From Isoetes taiwanensis (lineage: Eukaryota > Streptophyta > Lycopodiopsida > Isoetales > Isoetaceae): a stretch of 64,000 nt of DNA. Each line of letters opens with the position of its first letter. Within the stretch, counting starts at the first letter, position 1. Under the pieces are notes generated by a model that saw nothing but the letters and a program-made list of their open reading frames with translations, was not told where the DNA came from and did not search any database. The stretch is taken from the NCBI GenBank assembly GCA_021234155.1, contig JAJEKV010000020.1, positions 8,042,563 through 8,106,562 of the forward strand. The letters are read 5' to 3'. Positions 9,463-21,815 of the stretch are shown here, piece after piece. The position numbers and the translations under genes were made by a program.

Positions 9463-11163
9463 ATGCACAAGGCTATTCAAGCGTTAAGATTTGATGAGAA
9501 AGATCCCGCCGGAGCTTGCATTCTGCAAAATGTGTCTACTCCACACCCCAATTCCGGCGAGCTTCTTCTCAAAATGCTCTGTCGCCCCATCAATCCTTCC
9601 GACATTTTGGCCGTACAAGGCCTCTATCCTTGGAAACCCGAATCTTTTCCTGCTGGAGTTGGCTTCGAAGGCATGGGAACAATTGAACAGGTATTTTAAC
9701 TCTTTTTCTTTTGCTTCTTTCCCCGTTTCTCCTAAAAGTAGGTCATCGCATCTTTAATTTGTCCGACGGATAGATATGTTCAGAAATGCGAGCTGATTCT
9801 TATGATTCTTGCATACTGATGAGCCTAATATTGAAGCAACATTAGATATAGCTTATCGTAATCTCTACTCTGTGTAACATGCCTAACTTTGAGATGAAAG
9901 AAGAATTCTGTTTTTCCTTATAAGATGATCATTTCTTTATATGAATGAAGACGTGCTGGTTCTGTATGTTGAAACTACGTTACAGATTGGAGAAGGCGTA
10001 ACAGGGCTAACAGTAGGGCAACGTGTTTTTACCCTTTCTTCTGGATCAGGAACATGGCAAGAATACCTAGTTGTGCCTTATACTCTGGCATTTCCAATTC
10101 CAGATTCCATTCCTAATGAAGTCGCTGCACAATTTTTTGTAAATCCTTGGACGGGTACTAAAACTTTTGCAAACTTTTGCATGCATAAACAATGTTGAAT
10201 AGCAGTGTTTTGTTTTACTCATTTTGCCCTTTCTTTCAGTTTATGGTTTGTTGGAAGAATTGAATGTTCCTCAAGGAGAATACATCATTCAAACAGCTGC
10301 AGGCTCTGTTTTAGGTCGGATGTTTATCCAACTTGCACATGACAGAGGTATTAAGGTCAGCAAAACCAGCGTGTGGCATGTTTGAATGTGAGGGTTGTAG
10401 TCTAGTAATTTGGGTTTGGAAATTTCTGGCTTTCATCATTTTTAAACCAAATTAGTTCGTGATGTTCCTTCTATATATAGACAATAAACCTTGTTCGAAG
10501 AAATGAGCAAAAAGAGGAGCTTATAGCCCTAGGAGCAGATATGGTGATCAATTTTACAGAAGAAGATGTTATAACTGTTGTGAAGAACTTGACAAATGGA
10601 AGGATGGCCTACGCAGCGATAGAGTGCGTAGGAGGCAAGTTAACAAAGGTGAACTATTTTATTCATTATATTGATATTAATAATTATGCTAGGTACCCGC
10701 CCCATTACCCCATTAATGTTTATTATACACATGCTTATGCAACATTTTTCAATGTTTTTCATTCTCTCGTAGACGGTCATTTCCAGCGTGAGGGATTCTG
10801 GTGTTGTTTTAGTATATGGCCTTTTGGATGGACCAAGCACTGAAGTTGGCATTACAGATTTGATTTTTAGAAATGTAAAACTTCATGGGTTTTACTTAAA
10901 GGATTGGTTCGGCAGGCTTAATCCACTTGAATTACATAGTACTTCAAGAGCTATATGGGATTTGATAGAGAGAGGTGTTATGGTGCCCATGGTAGGAGAA
11001 AAATTCGAGCTCACAAGATATCATGAAGCTATATCAAAAGCAATGGTAAACTTTCTTGTATATATTATACATGTATAATTCCAAGAATAGTATATAACTA
11101 AATCTTTTATGGCTATGGTTGCAGGAGAAAGCGCATGGGGGGAAGGTCCTCCTAGTAGATTAG
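9463..11163 (+). CDS. 2-enoyl thioester reductase-like (MECR/ETR-like) oxidoreductase
   Basis: Six exons: 9463-9690, 9986-10154, 10240-10355, 10481-10648, 10773-11045, 11125-11163, all with GT-AG introns, giving 330 residues. It is a medium-chain dehydrogenase/reductase without the catalytic-zinc cysteines. PINPSDILAVQGLY near residues 42-55 is the substrate-site motif of enoyl thioester reductases, including the conserved Tyr. GQRVF..GTWQEY and FVNPW follow, then AAGSVLG (the Rossmann glycine region) and NLVRR, which in this family reads the NADPH phosphate. Known relatives reduce 2-enoyl-ACP or 2-enoyl-CoA in mitochondrial fatty acid synthesis. The actual substrate here is unknown. No clear transit peptide precedes MHKAIQALRF. 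The frame is intact, so this is probably a working gene. Exon 1 has two decayed copies 47 kb away. Confidence 0.88.
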
Positions 11164-12425
11164 CTATTGATCTTGGTACCCTATCCTTCTATAACTTGGA
11201 TTTTTCAAAGCCTATGAATAATGCTACATGCATGGAATATAATTTCAATTGGAATGGTTTCAAGCTAACGCTTTTAATTGTGAACATCCATTAAGTGTCT
11301 TATAATGGTTTCATTAAATGTCTTATAATACCTTCATGTGTCCATCCATTTGCAATCAAACTAATCCTTCTATGATGAAGTGCATGATATCTCTAAGAAG
11401 ACCTAACTTTGACACCTGCATGGGGTCGACAGAATGATGACTGGTACACCACATAGATGATGGAACTTGCACTCACAATCTGATGGTATCTAGTTAACTT
11501 GAAGGACACCAACATGATACACTCGTCACTGCCCTTCAAAAAACCTTCAACAGTCCTTAGGAAGTAATGAGCATATTGGTGATACAAATGATGATAAGCA
11601 TGAATTATCTGTGAAGCTAAGATGTTAATTTGTGCCGAGCAAGGTAATCATCACATGTAACTCCAACGTGGGATTTCCTGAAAATTATTTCGATTAAAAC
11701 ACGCCCTAAAAGCAATTGAAGGAAGTGCTTTCTATATAGGTCAATCAATTTATAAGTTGCACACACGCAACATTAACATTGCTCATGGGGTCATTCTCCT
11801 AGTCACTTCATAATAAACACATCCTCTAGGTAAACTTAAACTCGAGACCTGTTGATAATTCAAGTGATTACAATTTATCTAATCGTACAGTAAATAAACA
11901 CAAGAATACATGATTGAAAAAGTTTTTCCTCTTTTGGTTAGTTTTCATGTCAAATAGATCTTAGTATTCGGTTTTAAAGTCAAAACATAGATGAGGTATA
12001 GGACTAAGACCCAGAGGAAGAAAATGTTTTGATGTGCAAGACTATATAGCTCAGGAGGGACATCAAATCACCATGACAAATAATGATCTTTTCCTCTTAG
12101 TAGTTGTTGCTTTCTTAGAAGTAAGAGACTCGACTACCACCATGATCCATCTGCATTCTTAGAATTATGAATGGGTCGTACTGCATTACATACAAGATGA
12201 ACCATTACAGACGAGGCATGGTTCCCATCAACACAAACTAAGGTTCTCTCAAAATTTATGGACTAAACACAAGCAAATCTAAAGAGGAAGACTTCACAAG
12301 ATGGAGTAAAGGATACAATATGTAGCATAATAACAGGGGGTTTTCTTTGTGTTTTTGTACGCTTTTCACTAAGGTTTTCCTATGATTTCGTGATGTATTC
12401 AAATGGATGTACTAATGCGTACATC
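11164..12425. other. Intergenic downstream of reductase gene
   Basis: AT-rich sequence holding the presumed 3' UTR in its first 150-200 bases. No other gene, tRNA or clear transposon was seen. Confidence 0.5.
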
Positions 12426-12431
12426 TAGAGT

Positions 12432-12645
12432 GCACCATTTCTGAGCCATTGATTTTAGCCTTTTTTTTTTTGAATGATCAACAACCAATGTCTCACAACA
12501 AAAGCCCTTTTTTTGTGCATGTGGTGCATAATGGGCAAATAAAGAGCCATTGATTTTAGCCTTTTTTTTCAATGGTCAACAACCAATGGCTCACAACAAA
12601 AGCCTTCTTTTTGTGTGTGTGGTGCGTAATGGGCACATGAAGGGC
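12432..12645 (+). repeat. Tandem duplication, about 107 bp
   Basis: GAGCCATTGATTTTAGCC, CAACAACCAATG, CTCACAACAAAAGCC and GTGGTGCATAATGGGCA occur in order twice (12432-12538 and 12543-12640). Confidence 0.75.
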
Positions 12646-13370
12646 TTGAAGGGCGCATCTAGTGCAGTTTCCCCGCCGGCAACACATTTCTTATCATAAC
12701 TTTTGATCCAGAGCTCTGTTTGAGATGATTTTTATTGCGTTGGAAAGCTCTCTCCGAGATCTTTTTGGTAGGCTTTCACATCCTACCAGCTGATTAATAC
12801 AGGATTGTGCTATTGGATATTGTTTTATGGCTTATTCCGAATGAAGCTTGCAAAAAATTACCATGTATTTTTAGATTTTGAGGCAGTTATTAAGCAAATT
12901 CCAAGGCTTCCAGATCCTTGTGCTAACAAGCAGAAAAGTTTCCCACTTTGGTTTCTCACCACAAGGATCCATGGAGGCCAAAGGCTGCTGTTAAATTCCA
13001 GTTGAAAAATGTTTGTGTATGGGTGTTGCAAACTTTATGACTTTTAGAATAATGGGATCAATTGCTCTATCTTTATGGTAACTTTTACTTATGTTCTATT
13101 TGTTTTATTGTGATCAAATTCAAAAGCTACAGGTGATGAAAGCCTCAAATGAATTCTAGTTTTTTTCTGGTTTGAATTCTAAAATTTTTGTCACACCCCC
13201 TTGCGTCTCTAAGGCCCCGAAGGGGCCAAAAAATTTTTTTTGCAACACAAACTATTAACATCCAACATATAAAAATTAAATCCCCCAACACAACCAACAC
13301 GTAACAATCATTGACATTAACAACCAACACATAACTACCATTGACATTAATTAACACAGCCATTGGGTCC
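12646..13370. other. Intergenic, no gene recognised
   Basis: A 66-codon open frame at 12805-13005 has no family motif and no splice context, so I do not call it. Around 13250-13340 a short word (CAACACATAAC..CATTGACATTAA) repeats two or three times. Confidence 0.45.
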
Positions 13371-13721
13371 AACACATTTAAATTAAAATCCCCCTTAAAT
13401 CCCCTTTGGTTTGGGTGCATATTCACACGGGGGGTGACGTAGGGCAGCGAGAGCCCTCATAATTGTATTTTGCACATACGAAATCAACACTATATAGTAT
13501 TCTGCTTGAAATCTTATGGTATTTTGCGAATCTTGTTATACAGTATAGCAAATTTTGTACTTGCATACCCCACAAACGAGGAACTTTACGTACGATGTAG
13601 ATTAAGGAATAAGGGGTGAATATGCCTATCCAACAGCTCTCGTTGCCCGAAGTCACCCCCCGTGTGAATATGTACCTAAACCAAAGGGGATTTAAGGGGG
13701 ATTTTAATTTAAATGTGTCAC
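13371..13721. mobile_element. MITE with about 65-bp inverted repeats, copy 1
   Basis: The left arm (ACACATTTAAATTAAAATCC, then CCTTTGGTTTGGGTGCATAT) and the right arm, ending in GGATTTTAATTTAAATGTGT, are inverse copies with few mismatches. The 220-bp core includes GTAGGGCAGCGAGAGCC and CCAACAGCTC. The same core and right arm occur at 22650-22962. Non-coding and non-autonomous. The superfamily is not determined. Confidence 0.7.
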
Positions 13722-14007
13722 GAGCCTCAGGGGATGTGCCTATTTTACAAGGGGGTTCACATAGTTTTAGTTGTACAATATATGTGAATTGGGTTTGAAT
13801 TATAGATGTACTCTTACATAGAGTCCTTTTTTTATGTAACTCTAGTACAATATATGGCTAAAATGGGAGGTTTTGGCAGATTCCTAAGACGTATACACGT
13901 TTTTTTTTTTTTAACAAACCCTTGCATGCACATGGCATATCCCTCTATGATAGGTACATCCCCCAGCCGTGGGATGCCTTATACATAAGAGGGGTATGAC
14001 ATCTGTG

Positions 14008-14012
14008 CTTGA
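14008..14012. repeat. Copia target-site duplication, left
   Basis: CTTGA directly precedes the 5' LTR and is repeated exactly at 18971-18975 after the 3' LTR. Confidence 0.9.
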
Positions 14013-14340
14013 TGTCGAGATATATGATATCGAGATCACCATCTTGCTGCTTGACAGCACTGACAGCACTCAGCACATAGGTGCTGACCATGTGCTGAAT
14101 TAGCACTTCATCAGCACCTACACCAGCCCATCCACTTGCCTTAATTATCTACGGCATCCACTTGCCTTAATTAGTTATGGCATAATTAGGTAACGGGAGC
14201 AGTTATTATTTACTGCCCCTTTTTATATCTTGTATTCATACTTACGTTTAATACAATCATTTTGCCTTTGTTTTGGGAGCTTGCGCTCTCGGATATCGGT
14301 GTGCATCCCCTTCTCTCCCTTTCTTGGTGCAACCTTGACA
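14013..14340 (+). repeat. Copia 5' LTR
   Basis: 328 bp beginning TGTCGAGATATATGATATCG and ending AACCTTGACA. A TATATC...TTTTTATATCTTG region near 14220 may include promoter elements. The 3' copy at 18632-18970 differs by a handful of substitutions and two small insertions. Confidence 0.93.
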
Positions 14341-14352
14341 TGGTATCAGAGC
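14341..14352 (+). promoter_or_regulatory. Copia primer-binding site
   Basis: TGGTATCAGAGC immediately after the LTR is the standard plant initiator tRNA-Met primer site. Confidence 0.92.
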
Positions 14353-14390
14353 ACTAGGTGTGCTGAGATTGATTCAAGATCAACACAGCA

Positions 14391-15454
14391 ATGGAGAAGG
14401 ATGCAAGCTACAACCAGTTTACCTTCCCTGGCGGTCGTGTGATTCAAATCTTCGATGGCACAAGTTTCCAGCAATGGAAGAGAAGAATGACTCTCATTCT
14501 TAAGGCTGAAGGAGTTTGGAGAATTGTTAGTGGCCAAGAACCAGCACCCGAGCTTGCATCAGATGGCAAGAATAAATCTGTTCTTGATGCTTGGCAGCGC
14601 CGGGATGACAAGGCTATGGCTACGATTGGGCTTTCTGTTGCTGAATCTCTTTTTGATGAGGTTCAGAAGGAGAACAGCCATGATTTATGGAATGCTCTCA
14701 TCCAAGATCATGAAAAGAAGACCCATACACAAATTGGGCATTTGTATACCGAAGTGGTGAATATGCACTGGGAAGTGACAAATTCGCAGACTGCATGAAG
14801 AATACCTTTCGGCAGATTGAAGCCTCTGGAGAAGAGAATAAGATCTCTCCTTCATTGCAATTATTCTTCTTTCTTAGATCCTTACCCAATTCTTTCCATG
14901 CTTTGCGCATCAATCTCATGCAAATTGCCGACATGGATCTCAATCGTGCAATCACTTCCGTCAAGGAGGAGATTATGATGAGGAAGGATGCTGGGATTAT
15001 CAAAGATGAGCACAATGCTTTCTTTGCAGGTCATTCTGAGCCTAAATCCTACGCAAAAGGGAATGAAAAAGCTAAGAAAAAGAAGAATAACAGTAGCAGC
15101 AATGCCTTCAAGGGTTCTGACAGCAAAGGCACAACATCCAAACAGCAAGTTTGTGACTATTGCAAGAAAGGCAATCATACCGCAGCAGAATGTAGGAAGA
15201 AGATGAAGGATCTTGAGCACAAACTGAAAGCTTTGGAGACAAACAAAGCTTCAGCCAATGTGGCCCACATTGTTGAAGAAGTAAGCGTAGCCAATGTGGT
15301 TCCTTGCAGCCCGGATTATGTCTATCTTTGTAAACAAATGGCAGCCCCTCGCTCTATCAAATTCATCATGGATTCTGGTGCTACAAGTCATATTAGTTGG
15401 CACAAAGATTGGTTTGAAAATTTCAGACCTACCTCTTCCAATCACATTGTTTAA
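14391..15454 (+). pseudogene. gag-pro: Copia gag and protease region
   Basis: Starts MEKDASYNQFTFPGGRVI. DGTSFQQWKRRM is the Copia gag (UBN2-like) signature. A stop at 14796-14798 and a frame change split the gag; the second piece (14795-15454) continues with the helical gag core, a basic Lys-rich linker, the zinc knuckle CDYCKKGNHTAAEC (CX2CX4HX4C), and the aspartic protease motif DSGATSHIS at about 15370. A further stop (TAA, 15452-15454) ends this piece inside the protease. Confidence 0.9.
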
Positions 15455-15487
15455 ATCGGCGACAACAGTGAGCATCAAATCTGCGGA

Positions 15488-18400
15488 ATGGGTGACATTC
15501 ACGTACCCACAAGTCTTGGTAATTTCACTCTAAAAGGGGTAATGTATGCTCCTACTTTGCGTAAAGATCTGATTTCTATTGCACGACTTACTGATATGGG
15601 CACAATAGTTTCCTTTGATAGTGAAGATTGCATTGTTCGCAACAAAGTTACAGGAAAGAGCCTTGCTCGTGCTATTCGTACGGGTAATCTCTACCATTTG
15701 GGCCAGAATATGCTGACCAAGTTGTTCTTGTAGCTGCTGGCAATGGTACTTGTGATTTGTGGCATAAGAGGCTTGGACACATCAGTCTTAAAGCACTCAA
15801 TCAGCTGCATCAACTTGTAGACGGGTTTGATCTTCATCAGCACCCCACTCTTGCAAGTTGTGAGGTTTGTGCATTGGGCAAACAGCACCGCAGATCTTTT
15901 ACTCTCATTGGATCTCGTGCTACTGCTCTTCTTGAACTAGTACATACGGATCTTTGTGGTCCAACTCATGTTCCTTCTCTTTCGGGTGCCTATTATTTTC
16001 TGACATTCATTGATGATTTGAGCAGGAAAACATGGGTCTATTTCTTGAAGCAGAAATCTGATGCATTTGCCCATTTCCAAGAATGGAAAGCGCTTGTTGA
16101 GAATCAAATAGCCCATCGGATTAAGAAGCTCGATCGATAATGGTGGAGAATTTACCCAATCAAGCATTCAATCATTTTTGTCTTGATCATGGTATTGAGC
16201 GCCAACTTACCGAGCCTCATACTCCACGACATAATGGCGTTGTTGAGCGGAAGAATCGCGGCATTGTTGACATGGCACGTTGCTTGCTCGCTCAATCCTC
16301 GGCACCCATTCAATTTTGGGCTGAAGCGGTAAAGGTACTCGGTTTACCTTCTCAATAGATTGCCCTCTTGTTCTTTGTGAAAATCGGACTCTGAACAAGC
16401 TTTCACCGGCATAAAGCCAAATTTGTCTCGCGTCGCGTGTCTTTGGATGTCTTTGCCTTTATGCTTATTCCCAAAGCTAATCGTAAGAAACTTGAGCATA
16501 CCAGCAAGAAAATGATTTTTGTGGGTTTATCTGACCAGTGCAAGCATGGTTATAGGCTGATTGATCCGGATACCAATAAACTTTGTGTTAGTCGCGATGT
16601 TATTTTCCATGAAGATGTTTCGGCATTTCAGCAAGGTTCAAAAATTCCTAATGTGGAATTTCTTGATATCTCTGCATGGATAACAGATGACGCCATAGCT
16701 TCCAATCCATCGGACTCGGTTTACGATATTCCGGCACTGCGGCGGTCCGGCCTGCGGCCGGTCCCAAACCTGCAGTGCTTAAGCACCCCTGTTTCCTGAT
16801 CACGACGCAGATCTTGACACATCCGATCCAGGAGGAGATCTTGACCCATCTGATCCAGGAGGTGATTTTGATCATCTTGATCAAGGAGGAGTTGAAGAAG
16901 AACTTGGCCGAGGTAAAAGAAAATGTTTTCCTCCTCAAAGGTTTGCCTTCTATGCTGAAATTATGCCCAGCATTATGGAGTTTTGTGGTGCTGCTATTAT
17001 CAGTGAACCCACAAGTTATCGTGAAGCTATTTCATGTGCTGCTGCATGGCAGCAGGCAATGGACCACGAAATGGATTCTATTGTTCAAAATGGCACTTGG
17101 GATTTGGTTCCTCTTCCTCATGATCGGAAGGTCGTTGGTAATAAATGGGTCTACAAATGCAAGCTCCATCCTGATGGCACCATCAGGCAGCCTACAAAGC
17201 ACGCTTTTGTTGCGGGGGTTTCAACCAGACAATATGGCATTGATTACTTAGAAACATTTTCTCCGATTGGTCAAAATGATGAGAATTCGCATTCTTCTTG
17301 CATTTGCTTGCTCATTATAATCTTGAGGTTCATCAAGCGGATGTCAAAACAAAGATTTCTTAATGGCAAACTTGATGAAGAAATATATATGAAGCAACCT
17401 CAGGGTTATGTCAAAGCTGGTGCTGAGCATTTAGTATGCAAACTGACGAAGGCACTTTATGGGTTAAAGCAAGCATCACGTGCTTGGTACAAGACCATAG
17501 ATTCTTTCTTCAAAGACCAAGGATTCCAACCTATTGAGGCTGATTCTAATATCTACATCTGTCGTCAAGGCAAGTTCTTACTCATCATTGCTTTGTATGT
17601 GGATGATTCCTTGCTCACAGGCAATAATAATGAGCACATTGCTGAATTCAAGACAAAGCTTGCTGCTAAGTTTCCAATGGTAGACTTGGGTGAAGCTCGC
17701 TATTGTTTGGGTTTGCAAATTGCAAGAGACCGGAAAAATGGGATTCTTCATATCTCTCAAAAGAAGTACATTGAAGAAATGCTTGAGCGCTTTGGCATGG
17801 CTGATTGCAATCCATCTAAAGTTCCTATGAATCCAGGTACTCTTCTCACTAAGAAAGATTGTCCACAATCGATCTTTGACGCGTCTTTCTATGGCAAAAG
17901 TTCCATTTCGGCAATTGATGGGTAGCCTCATGTATTGCATGGTTTGCACCAGACCTGATATTGCATTTGCTGTTATAGCTCTCAGCCAATTTTCAGCAGA
18001 TCCAGGTCATAAGCATTGGGAAATGGCCAAGTACATTCTCCGCTACTTAAAGGGTACTGCTGATTATGGCCTTACATATCGCAGCAATAGTGATGCTTTT
18101 TCATTGCTGACATATAGTGATTCCTCACTTAGCGATGTGATAGACAACTCCAAGTCCACATCCGGCATTTGTTTTCTGCTTGCCAATGCTGCCATTGCTT
18201 GGATCAGCAAGAAACAAGGGCTTGTATCTCTTTCATCCACTGAAGCGGAGTATGTTGCAGCATCTACAGCAGCCCGTGAGATCATTAGTTTCAAGGACTT
18301 TCTTGCCGGCATTGGGCAACGCACTCCTGGACCAGCAAGGATGTTCATGGATAACAAAGGTGGCATTGATTGGTGCTCCGCTGAAGTTCAACATCCAAAA

Positions 18401-18598
18401 TCTAAGCATGTTCCCAAGCATTATCATTTTGTAAGGGACCTTGTGGCTGATAAGCAGGTTCAGATTGAGCATGTTCCTACACGGGACAATACCGCAGATC
18501 TCTTGACTAAGCCCTTGGCTCGTAAGCTCTTTGAGCGACATCGACTTAGTATTGGTCTTGATAGATTCCAGATCTCATCTCCAGGAGGAGGAGGTTGA
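15488..18598 (+). pseudogene. pol: Copia pol: integrase, reverse transcriptase, RNase H
   Basis: In order: protease end (MYAPTLRKDLISIARL, 15543), the integrase zinc domain H..H..C..C within WHKRLGHISLKALNQL and CEVCALGKQ (15757-15890), the integrase core with HTDLCGP and FIDDLSRKTW, the PHTPRHNGVVERKNRG segment with the catalytic Glu (16220), an RT beginning MDSIVQNGTWDLVPLP (17070), the catalytic ALYVDDSLLTG (17592), and RNase H with TYSDSSLSD and SSTEAEYVA (18110-18260). Frame breaks occur near 15733, 16140, 16360, 16800 and 17900. Part of the integrase between the first and second catalytic Asp is shortened. Confidence 0.9.
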
Positions 18599-18599
18599 G

Positions 18600-18631
18600 C
18601 ATGGAGATGGTGACCTCTCATCAAGGAGGAG
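18600..18631 (+). promoter_or_regulatory. Copia polypurine tract region
   Basis: Purine-rich GGAGATGG and AAGGAGGAG lie directly before the 3' LTR and would prime plus-strand DNA synthesis. Confidence 0.7.
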
Positions 18632-18970
18632 TGTCGAGATATATGATATCGAGATCACCATCTTGCTGCTTGACAGCACTGACAGCACTCAGCACATAGG
18701 TGCTGACTATGTGTTGAATCAGCACTTCATCAGCACCTACACCAGCCCATCCACTTGCCTTAATTAGCTACGGCATCCACTTGCCTTAATTAGTTACGGC
18801 ATAATTAGGTGTGGTTGGTAACGGGAGCAGTTATTATTTACTGCCCCTTTTTATATCTTGTATTCATACTTACGTTTAATACAATTCCATTTTGCCTTTG
18901 TTTTGGGAGCTTGCGCTCTCGGATATCGGTGTGCATCCCCTTCTCTCCCTTTCTTGGTGCAACCTTGACA
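18632..18970 (+). repeat. Copia 3' LTR
   Basis: 339 bp, same ends as the 5' LTR. Carries an extra 9 bases (TGTGGTTGG) near 18811 and two extra bases near 18886. Followed by CTTGA, the right target duplication (18971-18975). Confidence 0.93.
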
Positions 18971-19051
18971 CTTGAAGGGTGGCAAACAACTTCCATGTAT
19001 ACGTATTTTTTGAATGCAGATTGATCCCTCTTCATACAAATTTGCACCAAG

Positions 19052-19165
19052 TCAATGCTTATAAGCACCCATAGACCCTAAGTATACGTATAAAAATGGT
19101 CCAGAAAAACCCCCCTCTCCTGAACCCTCATGGGTTATACATCGATCATACATGAATATGTTAGG
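19052..19165. repeat. Dispersed 110-bp repeat, copy 2
   Basis: Same word order as 4485-4600 (CCCTAAGTATACGTA, AATGGTCCA, CTCATGGGTTATAC). Sequence on to 19440 shows no gene. Confidence 0.55.
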
Positions 19166-19756
19166 TCCTATAGGGTGTAAACTACCTACATGCAAGGGGT
19201 TGGCGAAAACCCACTTGTATATACATTTGAAATTTTTTAGAACCCCCCATTCCAACCACATATGTACTAGAGCCACCCTAAAATAAATCCCTAGGTAGAG
19301 CTACATGTACAGTTCAAGGGAAAAACAAACCCTTTCAGGTCACTCACCGATGTGAACCCCCCTTGCTCACGAGAAGCAATGACTGCGGGTACCTCACAAC
19401 ATAGGCCACAATAGGAGATACCATCATAGAAAGGTCTAGGTATGATTGACTTTCATTTACAAAGTAAAATTATAATATCTAAGTTCATTTGTCGCTACTT
19501 GGCACATGGTACATTCGCCTGGAATGAGGTTGGTTGCGCAAGCACTTGGACAGTGTATTCGTTTTGGGAAACCGACACTTAGGGAAGTTCTTCCTTGGTG
19601 TCTCTTTTATCAGCTTCGTCCATATCCGAATGCTTCCCCCCCTTCTTGAAGGGACTGCTTGATTCTTGGGAGACAGTTCCCGTGCTATTTAAGATTAATC
19701 TAGGTGTGTATGCACAGGTAGATTCTCCGTGTTGATGGATTCCTCTGGATAATCAC

Positions 19757-20582
19757 ATGCCCATGTGTGCTACTATACATCGATTAACTCAGCGGCGTTG
19801 GAGGCTTGCTGGTATTCTCACAGTTGGTGCTTGGTATGAGGCTGGACACTTGCTGCCTTGGGATGCTTTTCAGACTAAGTTTATGCTATCTCGATGGCAC
19901 AGAGCTCTATGGCAAAAGCTGGCTGACATTCTGCCAGACGCTCCTTCACAACCAGTTGATGTGCCTATTTGGACTGGTCCCCAAATTGTTAATGCACAAC
20001 GTCTTGTGCATTCGTTATATCAAAAGCTGGTTGATGTTGACATTGTCCGCCCTCGGGCTGGTTGGCAGCTCCGCATTCCCCCTCTTCAGTGGAAGCGTAT
20101 GTGCTCCTGGGTCTGGAATAGATTGCTTCATCCTAAAGTTTCTGTCTTATGGTGGCAACTCCTTCACATATGTCTGCGGGAGATGTCTGCGGGTTAATGT
20201 GCTGGTTCATAAGTTTTATCCCTGCATTTTAGAACTCTGCCCACTGTGTAAGCGGCAAGTTGAGAGTCTCGAGCACCGCTTCTTTCTATATGACCAAGTT
20301 CAGCCAGTTTGGTCATGGTTACCATCTCTCTTCCATGTGGCCCTGACTAGCCAGCAGGTGCTTTTCGCCATTTATCCTTCCACTTGGAATATCTTGCAGC
20401 AACAGGCTTTCCACTTAGCTTCAGACTGGTTGTTGTGGTCTATTTGGAAAAGAAGGTGGTTGTGTATCTTTAAAGGCTTATCAATTATTGTCGACCAAGT
20501 TCTTCACGAGGCGCAAGACAGATTGGTAAAGGCATACCTATGTTCTCAGCTTGCTCCTGAGAAAAAAACGTTTGATTTTTGA
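19757..20582 (+). pseudogene. LINE 3' region, zf-RVT type
   Basis: Two overlapping frames give the C-terminal part of a plant non-LTR reverse transcriptase ORF2. WVWNRLLHPKVSVLWWQLLH (20110-20169) matches the zf-RVT helix, and CPLCKRQVESLEHRFF (20239-20286) matches its CxxC...H zinc site, followed by WSWLPSLF. A frame change near 20180 joins the pieces. No polymerase motif remains and no tail is clear. This is a different LINE family from the nest at 31500-52105. Confidence 0.75.
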
Positions 20583-20723
20583 GGAATATTTGGGTATCTT
20601 ATCTTATGCAAAGACAGGTGGCTGCACTCAGTGGATTATCTTTGTCTGTGAGATTTTATTCCTGTCTCTGCATCTATGTAGTACTTCTTCTGGAATATTG
20701 AATAAGAGTTTGTCGTCCTTCAA

Positions 20724-21240
20724 AAAAGAAATCATAAGAAGTGCAACCACTAGAGGAGCAATAATATAGAAAAAGAAACACCTGAGGATGGAGCACTAGA
20801 CATCCCATTAACATCAGTTATGGCAATAGATGAAATAATCACATGAGAGACAACAACTAAAGGTAGAATATCAGACATCTTTGAGACCCGAGGCACCATT
20901 GTAGCAAAGGTTATAGATCTAGAGGATCTAACATTGGATAAGACAATCAAAGATGATAAGGCATGACTTCTTGGAAATATTCGTACAAGTTATGGATTAT
21001 TAGGATGAAGTTTTGTAGTAATTACGTGCTTAATTGCAACGTATTCAGGAATAGAATGGTCAAGTGAAGATACACAAATTTGAGATCCATTAACAATGAA
21101 ATGGAAAATGCACATATCCAGGCCATTTGCATTGGAAAATAAGAATTTATAGACCAGCATATCTAAAAGCAGATAAAGAAATAGAGGACTATCAAGGCAT
21201 TTTAAGAGTTGAAACACTGTCAGGTAGAAATCACTAATAA
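20724..21240 (+). other. Decayed open frame, family unknown
   Basis: A frame with several stops reads like coding sequence (TSVMAIDEII, ETRGTIVAKVIDLEDLTLDK, LGNIRTSYGLLG). The composition is protein-like, but I cannot assign a family. It could be an old element. Confidence 0.3.
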
Positions 21241-21780
21241 TATTCTTATAGGACGTAACTTCAAGAGAGTACTGCTTCAGAGCTATTAAATATTACGAAA
21301 AAGAATCCCCTATCCAACCTCCTAAAGGACTCATATTCAAGCAACCCAAGACGAGAAATATGTTGAGGAAAGTTTTGGATAAGCCTGTCAAAGTTCAAAA
21401 AATCACTTGTGTGATAACGAATCAGACAAAAGTCATAGCTAGATTCTCCGCTTACTTAACATGTGATTCTCAAATTTGAAGGCTTTCATGCCCGTTTTTT
21501 GGATTTTTACCCGTCAAAACAGGTGGATTTTTTTTTCATATGGCAAATGAAGGGCCATAGTTGGGCAATCGCCCGTCATAGAGAAGGGCAACTACAAGAC
21601 ATACTCGTCATTTGAAACCTGTTCAAGGGCACTGGCATCCCAGAGCTTGCTGAGGAAGCAAGCGTCAAGATATTGCCTCAAGCCATGGTGATCAGCCTCT
21701 GTTTACACATGTATGCACCTGTGCTCTTGCACGTTACATCTAGCCAACCATTGAGCTCTCTTTTTCCTCCAGTGGGCCTT
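21241..21780. other. Intergenic, nothing recognised
   Basis: No coding motif, RNA gene or structured repeat was seen. Confidence 0.4.
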
Positions 21781-21815
21781 AAGGCATTATGGCTCCATTG
21801 CCATGATATAGGCCT

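Larger units (their letters stand above)
14013..18970 (+). mobile_element. Ty1/Copia LTR retrotransposon, complete but inactivated
   Basis: 4,958 bp with two LTRs, a tRNA-Met primer-binding site, gag, protease, integrase, reverse transcriptase and RNase H in Copia order (integrase before RT), a purine tract and an exact 5-bp target duplication. The LTRs are about 98 percent alike by eye, so insertion is fairly recent. Several frameshifts and stops break gag-pol, so it could move only with proteins from another copy. Confidence 0.95.
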
